From an uncultured Negativicutes bacterium (lineage in GTDB: Bacteria; Bacillota; Negativicutes; Acidaminococcales; Acidaminococcaceae), in assembly GCA_937926555.1 (NCBI GenBank), contig CALAZX010000195.1:1-10544 (forward strand): a DNA stretch of 10,544 bases. The letters run 5' to 3'. Both the position numbers and the translations under genes were made by a program. Below, piece by piece: positions 5,882-10,544 of this stretch (its first letter is position 1; each line of letters opens with the position of its first letter). The notes beneath the pieces are model-generated. The model saw only the letters and a list, made by a program, of their open reading frames with translations, was not told where the DNA came from and made no database searches.

Positions 5882-8464
5882 CGCTTCGCGCTCCTCTCTT
5901 TCCAGCCCGGGCTTCTGCCTCGGGGCTTCCACTATGGTCACCGGAACGTTTTCCGGATTGACACCTTCAACCTGTTCCTCCGCGGCCCGCTGCCCCGGAA
6001 GGATCCTGAACCCCTTCAGCCGCAGGGCGTTTGTCACCACCGTGACGGAGCTGAGGCTCATGGCCGCCGCTCCGATCATGGGGTTCAGGGTGATGCCCCA
6101 GAAGGGGTAGAGCACCCCGGCCGCCACCGGGATGCAGATGACGTTGTAGAAAAACGCCCAGAACAGGTTCTCCTTGATATTGCGCAGCACCGCCTTGCTG
6201 AGCCGGATGGCCGTCACGGCGTCCATGAGGCTGCTCTTCATCAGCACCACGTCGGCGCTCTCGATGGCCACATCCGTGCCGGCGCCGATGGCGATGCCCA
6301 CGTCCGCCCGGACCAGGGCAGGGGCGTCGTTGATCCCGTCGCCCACCATGGCCACTTTGCGGCCTTCACGCTGCAGGTCCGCGATGACCTTCTCCTTGCC
6401 TTCCGGCAGGACGCAGGCCACCACTTCCCCGATACCCATCCGCTGCCGGATGGCCTCCGCCGTACGGGGGTTGTCCCCGGTGAGCATGACCACCCGGATT
6501 CCCATATCGCGGAACGCCTCCACGGCAGCCCGGCTGTCCGGTTTCTCCACGTCGGCCACCGCCACAAGGCCCAGGATGCCTTCCCGCTCCCCGGCGAAGA
6601 GAAGCGGGGTCTTGCCCTGGTCCGCGATCCGGCCAATCACAGGCTCCAGGAAGTCCGTGGCGAACCCGGCCTCCTCCATGAGGCGCAGGTTGCCGCCGTA
6701 ATAACGGTGCCCGCCGATGCTGGCTTCCACGCCTTTGCCGAAGAGGGAGCGGAAACCGCTGACCTCCACAGCGCTCTTCGCAGCCGCATCTTCAGCATCC
6801 GTCACCTTGGCGCCGGATGTCTTGAGCCGCTGGCCGCCGTATTCCAGGACAGCTTTCGCCAGGGGATGGCTGCTGCCTCTCTCCAGAGCTCGGAAGAGCA
6901 CACGTATGAACACGGCCACTTCAAGCAGCCGTCTCTCCGCCTCTCCGGCGGAGACACCGGCCTCATTCCCCGAAACCACGGGGAAGATATCGGTGACACG
7001 GGGTTTGCCGCTGGTGATGGTGCCGGTCTTGTCCAGCACCACCGTGTCCACGGAACGGGCGGTCTCCAGGGCCTCCCCGGATTTGATGAGGATGCCGTTC
7101 TCCGCCCCCTTGCCGGTGCCCACCATAATGGCCACCGGCGTGGCCAGACCCAGCGCGCAGGGACAGGAAATCACCAGCACGGCGATGCCGTTGGAGAAGG
7201 CGAACTCGAAGCTCTGCCCCTGCCACAGCCAGAACAGCGCCGTCAGGAGGGCAATGGTCATCACCGCAGGCACGAAGATGCCCGCGATACGGTCAGCCAG
7301 CCGGGCGATGGGCGCCTTGCTGGAGCTTGCCTCCTCCACCAGGCGGATGATCCGCCGCAGAGTGCTGTCCTCGCCTACCCGGACCGCCTTCACCGTGACC
7401 ATGCCGCTCTCGTTCAGGGTGCCGCTGATCACCTTGTCCCCGGCCTGCTTCTCCACCGGCAGGCTCTCGCCGGTGATGGCCGCCTCGTTGACACTGGTGG
7501 TGCCGCTGACGATCTCACCGTCGGCGGGGATGCCTTCCCCGGGACGGATCACCATCAGGTCTCCCTGTGCCAGCGCCTCCAGGGGGATTCCCGTCTCCAC
7601 GCCATCCCGGAGCACCGTCACCTGCTTCGGCGCCAGGTCCATCAGCTTGGCGATGGCCGTGCCTGTCTTCCCTTTGGACCGGGCCTCCAGGAACTTGCCG
7701 AAAGTGATCAGGGTTACAATCATGCCGGCAGACTCGAAGTACAGATTGTGCCGGTACAGGTCCACCAGGCTCCAGTCACCGTAGCCCAGCCCCCAGCCGA
7801 TCCGGTAGATGGCGAAGATACCGTAGACCAGGGATGCACCGGAGCCCACCGCCACCAGGGTGTCCATGTTGGGCGCACCCATAAAGAGGCTGCGGAACCC
7901 CCGGGTGAAGAACTGCCGGTTGGCCAGAAGGATCGGAACCACCAGCAGCAGCTCCGTGAAGGCCAGCACCAGCGCGTTCTCCCGGCCGTAGAAAAGCCCC
8001 GCCATCCACGAAGGTACCGCCGTTCCCGTCCAGTGGGCCACCATGGGCGTCATGGACAGGACCATCACGGGAATCAGGAAAAAGAGGGAGAAGAGAAGCC
8101 GCCGCTTCATGCCACGGACCTCCTCCTCCGCCTCCTCGCGGATCTCCGCCTCGGCCCCCGGACCTCCGCCGTTCTCACCGGCGAAGTTTCCGGTGCCGCT
8201 CTTTCCACCTGCACCGGAGCCTGCGCCGCCCGGACCGCCGTCCAGGAGCTTCGCCCCGTAGCCGGCCTTCTCCACCGCCCGGATGATGGTCTCCGGATCC
8301 AGTTTCGTCTCGTCGTATTCCACCTGCATGGAATGTGTCAGCAGGTTCACCGAGGCCTTGTCCATGCCCTCCAGCTCCGAGGCGGTCTTCTCCACCCGGC
8401 TGGAACAGGCGCTGCAGGACATGCCCGTGACCATATATCTCTCTTTTCTCATCATACGCCTCAT
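5672..8464 (-). CDS. copA: Copper-exporting P1B-type ATPase CopA with C-terminal CopZ-like domain
   Basis: 930 residues. It pumps Cu(I) across the inner membrane using ATP. In order: N-terminal metal-binding HMA domain with GMSCSAC (C17, C20); a Gly-rich linker (about 76-104); four membrane helices (about 121-260); actuator loop with TGES (331-334); the ion site CPC (434-436) in helix 6; phosphorylation site DKTGT (D478); HP motif (533-534) for nucleotide binding; TGDNPRTA (662-669); GDGINDAP (708-715); helix 7 with YN (773-774) and helix 8 with MSLSS (802-806), the last three marking the Cu(I) subgroup. A second HMA domain, GMMCVMC (C874, C877), is fused at residues 862-930. The ATG at 8464 overlaps the csoR stop (ATGA), suggesting translational coupling; ATG at 8452 with GAGG 6 bases upstream is an alternative. 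Residues 518-525 (VFIRVLFR) look inserted and match adapter-like DNA. Confidence 0.95.
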   Translation of the reverse strand: MRRMMRKERYMVTGMSCSACSSRVEKTASELEGMDKASVNLLTHSMQVEYDETKLDPETIIRAVEKAGYGAKLLDGGPGGAGSGAGGKSGTGNFAGENGGGPGAEAEIREEAEEEVRGMKRRLLFSLFFLIPVMVLSMTPMVAHWTGTAVPSWMAGLFYGRENALVLAFTELLLVVPILLANRQFFTRGFRSLFMGAPNMDTLVAVGSGASLVYGIFAIYRIGWGLGYGDWSLVDLYRHNLYFESAGMIVTLITFGKFLEARSKGKTGTAIAKLMDLAPKQVTVLRDGVETGIPLEALAQGDLMVIRPGEGIPADGEIVSGTTSVNEAAITGESLPVEKQAGDKVISGTLNESGMVTVKAVRVGEDSTLRRIIRLVEEASSSKAPIARLADRIAGIFVPAVMTIALLTALFWLWQGQSFEFAFSNGIAVLVISCPCALGLATPVAIMVGTGKGAENGILIKSGEALETARSVDTVVLDKTGTITSGKPRVTDIFPVVSGNEAGVSAGEAERRLLEVAVFIRVLFRALERGSSHPLAKAVLEYGGQRLKTSGAKVTDAEDAAAKSAVEVSGFRSLFGKGVEASIGGHRYYGGNLRLMEEAGFATDFLEPVIGRIADQGKTPLLFAGEREGILGLVAVADVEKPDSRAAVEAFRDMGIRVVMLTGDNPRTAEAIRQRMGIGEVVACVLPEGKEKVIADLQREGRKVAMVGDGINDAPALVRADVGIAIGAGTDVAIESADVVLMKSSLMDAVTAIRLSKAVLRNIKENLFWAFFYNVICIPVAAGVLYPFWGITLNPMIGAAAMSLSSVTVVTNALRLKGFRILPGQRAAEEQVEGVNPENVPVTIVEAPRQKPGLEREEREAMKKTVLKVDGMMCVMCKKHVEEALSKMPGVEKAEVDLEAKTATVESAGDISWEDFGKVITEAGYKLLDD
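6887..6913. other. Illumina-adapter-like segment inside copA (probable assembly artefact)
   Basis: Plus strand reads AGCTCGGAAGAGCACACG followed by TATGAACAC. Against the TruSeq read-1 adapter (AGATCGGAAGAGCACACG, then TCTGAACTC) 24 of 27 positions match, including a 15-base perfect run. In the copA frame it encodes VFIRVLFR between EVA and ALERGSSHPLAKA, where CopA homologues normally read about seven residues fewer. Confidence 0.7.
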
Positions 8465-8877
8465 TTCATGAGCTTCTGCAGGGTGCCAACCAGCTCATCC
8501 ACCACACCGTCCTCACCACGGCGGATATCCTCCACCACGCAGCTGCGGATGTGCTGGGCCAGCAGCTCCTTGTTGAACGCGTTCAGCGCGTTCTGCACGG
8601 CGCTGACCTGGGTGAGGATGTCCACGCAGTAACGGTCCTCCTCCAGCATCTTCTCCAGTCCCCGCACCTGTCCTTCGATACGGTGGAGCCGGGTGAGGAG
8701 CTTCCGGTACTCGCCGCCGCTCTTGTCCCTGTATTTATGTTTCACGCAGCCGCAGCAGCAGTTGTCCGCGGCTTCAGACCCGGTCTCCGGCCCATTCTCC
8801 GCCGTGACCTGGACCTTGTTATCAATCTTGTCTGCAATCTTGTTCTCAGCCTTTTTGCCAGGCTTTGCCTCTGTCAT
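8461..8877 (-). CDS. csoR: CsoR-family copper-sensing repressor with Cys-rich N-terminal extension
   Basis: 138 residues. CsoR is an all-helical DNA-binding repressor that releases DNA on binding Cu(I). The core (about 55-138) has the family start RLHRIEGQVRGLEKML and the Cu(I) ligands in the C-H-C pattern: C84 (DRYCVDIL), H109 and C113 (QHIRSCV). Before it is an extension of about 50 residues that is polar and charged, ending in NCCCGCVKHK (C40, C41, C42, C44, H47), absent from the short classical CsoR. The start at 8877 is supported by AAGGAG 8 bases upstream. It is the first gene of the csoR-copA operon and its stop overlaps the copA start by 4 bases. A CsoR-type box sits in the promoter, so autoregulation with derepression by copper is expected. 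The copA neighbour favours copper over nickel or formaldehyde sensing. Confidence 0.95.
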   Translation of the reverse strand: MTEAKPGKKAENKIADKIDNKVQVTAENGPETGSEAADNCCCGCVKHKYRDKSGGEYRKLLTRLHRIEGQVRGLEKMLEEDRYCVDILTQVSAVQNALNAFNKELLAQHIRSCVVEDIRRGEDGVVDELVGTLQKLMK

Positions 8878-8909
8878 TGTCTCATCTCCTTCTTGTTCTC
8901 TCTTTTTTC

Positions 8910-8938
8910 AATATACCCCCATAGGGTATATTTTTCAA
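8910..8938 (-). promoter_or_regulatory. csoR-copA promoter with CsoR operator in the spacer
   Basis: Minus strand: TTGAAA (8933-8938), 17-base spacer, TATATT (8910-8915). The palindrome AATATACCC-n5-GGGTATATT (8910-8932) fills the spacer and covers the -10; its core TACCC...GGGGTA matches the CsoR boxes known from Bacillus-type copper operons. Bound CsoR would block polymerase directly. Confidence 0.88.
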
Positions 8939-9090
8939 GTGAACAAATTGAAAAACTGTTGCCACGGGTGAACCTGTCGCTGGATAGAAAAAGGGCGGAA
9001 CGGAAAATGAGGGAGGGATAGAGAAAATAACGGACGGCCAGCGGCGCCGGGAAAACGGCGGATCCTGAAATACAGGAAAAACGGCACAAA

Positions 9091-9123
9091 ATAAAGAGGA
9101 CTCCGTAATGGAGTCCTCTTTAT
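9091..9123 (-). terminator. Terminator of the autotransporter gene
   Basis: ATAAAGAGGACTCC (9091-9104) and GGAGTCCTCTTTAT (9110-9123) form a perfect 14-bp stem with a 5-base loop. On the minus strand it follows the autotransporter stop by about 60 bases and runs into TTTATTTTG. The remaining spacer, 8939-9090, up to the csoR promoter, shows no gene or other signal I can support. Confidence 0.85.
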
Positions 9124-9183
9124 CAAAAGGGTTTGTAAACATGGAGGGTCAACTCCTGTTTATCTATAATAGGTTTTACTCTA

Positions 9184-10359
9184 TTATTTTCTTCTACCCA
9201 GACGGAAGGTGGCACCGACATTGCCGGCTTTTTCACTGCCGCAGATGGAGAATCCTGCGCTCAGGAGCACATCCTGGTTGGGGTTATGGAAGAAGCCTGC
9301 TGCGTAAGCAGTCTTTCCGCCATAGCTGCCGCCTGCCATGGAGAACTGCGTGGGAGCCGCGGGATCGAATTCCAGCGGATGCAGGCCGGCCATTGCTACG
9401 GCCAGGGCGCCTACACGGTCCATACGGGTATCCAGGCTGTTGATGCGGGCGGTGTTGCCTTCAATCAGCTCGCGGTTGGTAGCGATTTCAGCTGCGTTCG
9501 TCTCGATGTTGCCTTTGTTGGTAGCGATGTCAGTTTCGTTCTTGTCGACTTTCTTGCCGAGTTCCTTGACGTCCTTTAAGTCGGCTTTATCGGTTTTCAG
9601 GGTGCCGATTTCGCCTTCAGCGTCGGTCACTCTGGTGGTCAGAGCGTCCACGTCAACCTTGTCAGCTTTGTCGGTTTTCAGAGTGCCGATCTCGCCTTCA
9701 GCGGCGGTCATTCTGCCATCCAGTGCGGTCAAGTCATCCTGGGATGCTTTCGTGCCAACTTCGCCGGTCAGTGCGGTCAAATCATCCTGGGATGCTTTTG
9801 TGGCAACATCAGCAGTCAGGTCATCCACCACGCTCTTGTCGGCTTTATCAGCCAGTGCGGTGGCGTCAGCTTTGGCGTTGATCTTGCCTTCCAGGTCGGT
9901 TTTCAGACCATCTACTGCGGTCTGGTCTGCTTTTGCGTCCAGTGCGGTCTTATCAGCTTTGTCGGCTACCTTGCCTTCCAGTGCCTCTACAGCGGTCTTG
10001 TCAGCTTTGTCATTCAATGCCGCAGTGTCAGCCTTGCCTTCAACAGCGGTCTCCAGTCCGGCTACTTTGCCTTCCAGAGTGCCAACCTTGGTGCTGGCGT
10101 CGTCGGCTTTCTGCACGGCGTCATTGATTTTGGTCTCAAAACCGTCGGCTTTGGTGCCGGCTTCTTTAGCTTTCTGAGTAGCTGCGGCGATTTTGGCATC
10201 CATGCCTTCAATGTTCTGCTCCGCGTTGGTCACACGGTTTTTCAGAAGACCGAAATCCTCTGCGGTCACGGCGTCAGCCGCATACGCGTTCGTCATGGAG
10301 AAAACTGTACATGCTGTCAATAAAGATACTGCGATTTTCTTGCTTAACCCTTTTTGCAT
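9184..10359 (-). CDS. YadA-like trimeric autotransporter adhesin
   Basis: 391 residues. Signal peptide 1-27 with cleavage after AYA. Residues about 28-308 are a low-complexity stalk rich in Ala, Asp, Lys and Thr, with recurrent ADKADKTAL-type units and hydrophobic residues spaced as in coiled coils, and no Cys. The stalk ends in a neck (NTARINSLDTRMDRVGALAVAMAGL) followed by a C-terminal anchor of about 75 residues with four amphipathic strands (FSMAGGSYGG, TAYAAGFFH, VLLSAGFSI, GNVGATFRLG). The family trimerises to a 12-stranded outer-membrane barrel that displays the stalk. There is no globular head, so the ligand cannot be guessed. The chain ends RLGRRK, not in the usual aromatic residue. 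The start at 10359 has AGGAGG 7 bases upstream; an in-frame extension to 10446 would put about 29 residues before the signal. Monocistronic. Confidence 0.9.
   Translation of the reverse strand: MQKGLSKKIAVSLLTACTVFSMTNAYAADAVTAEDFGLLKNRVTNAEQNIEGMDAKIAAATQKAKEAGTKADGFETKINDAVQKADDASTKVGTLEGKVAGLETAVEGKADTAALNDKADKTAVEALEGKVADKADKTALDAKADQTAVDGLKTDLEGKINAKADATALADKADKSVVDDLTADVATKASQDDLTALTGEVGTKASQDDLTALDGRMTAAEGEIGTLKTDKADKVDVDALTTRVTDAEGEIGTLKTDKADLKDVKELGKKVDKNETDIATNKGNIETNAAEIATNRELIEGNTARINSLDTRMDRVGALAVAMAGLHPLEFDPAAPTQFSMAGGSYGGKTAYAAGFFHNPNQDVLLSAGFSICGSEKAGNVGATFRLGRRK
9580..9710. repeat. Direct repeat in the autotransporter stalk (81-base period)
   Basis: The 50-base segments at 9580-9629 and 9661-9710 match at 45 positions and both encode AEGEIGTLKTDKAD. 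The offset of 27 codons keeps the frame. Most differences are in synonymous positions. Confidence 0.8.
9721..9807. repeat. Direct repeat in the autotransporter stalk (48-base period)
   Basis: The 39-base segments at 9721-9759 and 9769-9807 differ at three positions and encode V(A/G)TKASQDDLTAL twice, 16 codons apart. Confidence 0.8.
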
Positions 10360-10483
10360 AATAAAGCCTCCTAAATATTGTAAAATACTTTTTCGAGAGA
10401 AACATCGCGCCGGGGAACACCCCTTCCAAGCCGGCAGATTCACCATAGATAAATTTTTCAGAATCTTGTCTTTTCTCTCACAT

Positions 10484-10499
10484 ATTTACATTGGTAAAT
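10484..10499. promoter_or_regulatory. Palindrome upstream of the autotransporter gene (candidate operator)
   Basis: ATTTAC (10484-10489) and GTAAAT (10494-10499) are perfect 6-bp inverted arms around ATTG. The size and symmetry fit a homodimeric regulator. It lies about 125 bases upstream of the autotransporter ATG and abuts a possible outward promoter. No regulator assigned. Confidence 0.3.
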
Positions 10500-10526
10500 T
10501 GCAAGTTGAATTTGAACAACTATAAT
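10499..10526 (+). promoter_or_regulatory. Possible promoter reading out of the window
   Basis: TATAAT at 10521-10526 with TTGCAA (10499-10504) 16 bases upstream. It would drive a gene beyond the right edge, divergent from the autotransporter. Both boxes are in AT-rich DNA, so chance is possible. Confidence 0.25.
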
Positions 10527-10544
10527 CAAGAAACACACTCAATA

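Noticed and set aside
5621..8632. Very long open frame on the plus strand opposite copA (about 1000 codons)
   Set aside because: It is antisense to a fully convincing CopA and rich in His, Arg, Gln and Gly as expected from GC-rich antisense codons; no ribosome binding site and no family motif.
9338..10177. Open frame on the plus strand opposite the adhesin, rich in Ser, Ala and Val
   Set aside because: Low-complexity shadow of the stalk repeats, without a ribosome binding site or promoter.
10505..10544. Short plus-strand coding start near the right edge
   Set aside because: No start codon with ribosome binding site is present before the window ends.

Overview
The window is GC-rich and reads as chromosome of a diderm Firmicute (class Negativicutes; Dialister, Megasphaera and Selenomonas relatives are plausible). 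The signs are consensus -35/-10 promoters, strong AGGAGG-type ribosome binding sites, low-GC-Gram-positive-type genes (CsoR, a YkvI-like transporter), and an outer-membrane trimeric autotransporter with a YadA-type anchor. The genus is inference; the mix of Firmicute regulation and an outer membrane is seen directly.

Layout. 1-817 (minus): 5' two thirds of an exported glycoside hydrolase family 3 protein (NagZ-like), cut by the window edge. 818-1086: divergent spacer with a folded leader in front of a YkvI-family membrane transporter (1087-2187, plus, TTG start), which ends at a bidirectional terminator. 2303-3592 (minus): acetamidase/formamidase family gene with a zinc ribbon, split by one in-frame TAG. 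3805-4290 (minus): FtnA-type ferritin with a consensus promoter carrying an inverted repeat. 4608-5174 (plus): small lipoprotein of unknown function. 5412-5487 (minus): tRNA-Ala(GGC) with a perfect promoter and terminator. 5672-8877 (minus): copper operon csoR-copA, with a CsoR box inside the promoter spacer and a CopZ-like domain fused to the CopA C-terminus. 9184-10359 (minus): YadA-like trimeric autotransporter with a repetitive stalk. 10360-10544: its leader, a palindrome, and a possible promoter leaving the window on the plus strand.

How it fits together. Most genes are single transcription units bounded by their own terminators; the only clear operon is csoR-copA, whose frames overlap by 4 bases. 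Its logic is standard copper homeostasis: Cu(I) releases CsoR from the promoter and CopA exports Cu(I). Ferritin iron storage is a separate metal-handling unit. No mobile element, CRISPR array or phage gene is visible.

The points most worth attention are (1) a 27-base stretch inside copA that nearly matches an Illumina TruSeq adapter and adds about seven residues the family lacks, probably an assembly artefact; (2) a good internal ribosome binding site and ATG that would release the CopA C-terminal domain as a free 69-residue CopZ; (3) the in-frame amber codon in the acetamidase, with a Shine-Dalgarno-like stretch beside it; (4) a Cys-rich N-terminal extension on CsoR; (5) operator-like and structured elements before the ferritin and transporter genes. 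I did not find a convincing new multi-gene system.
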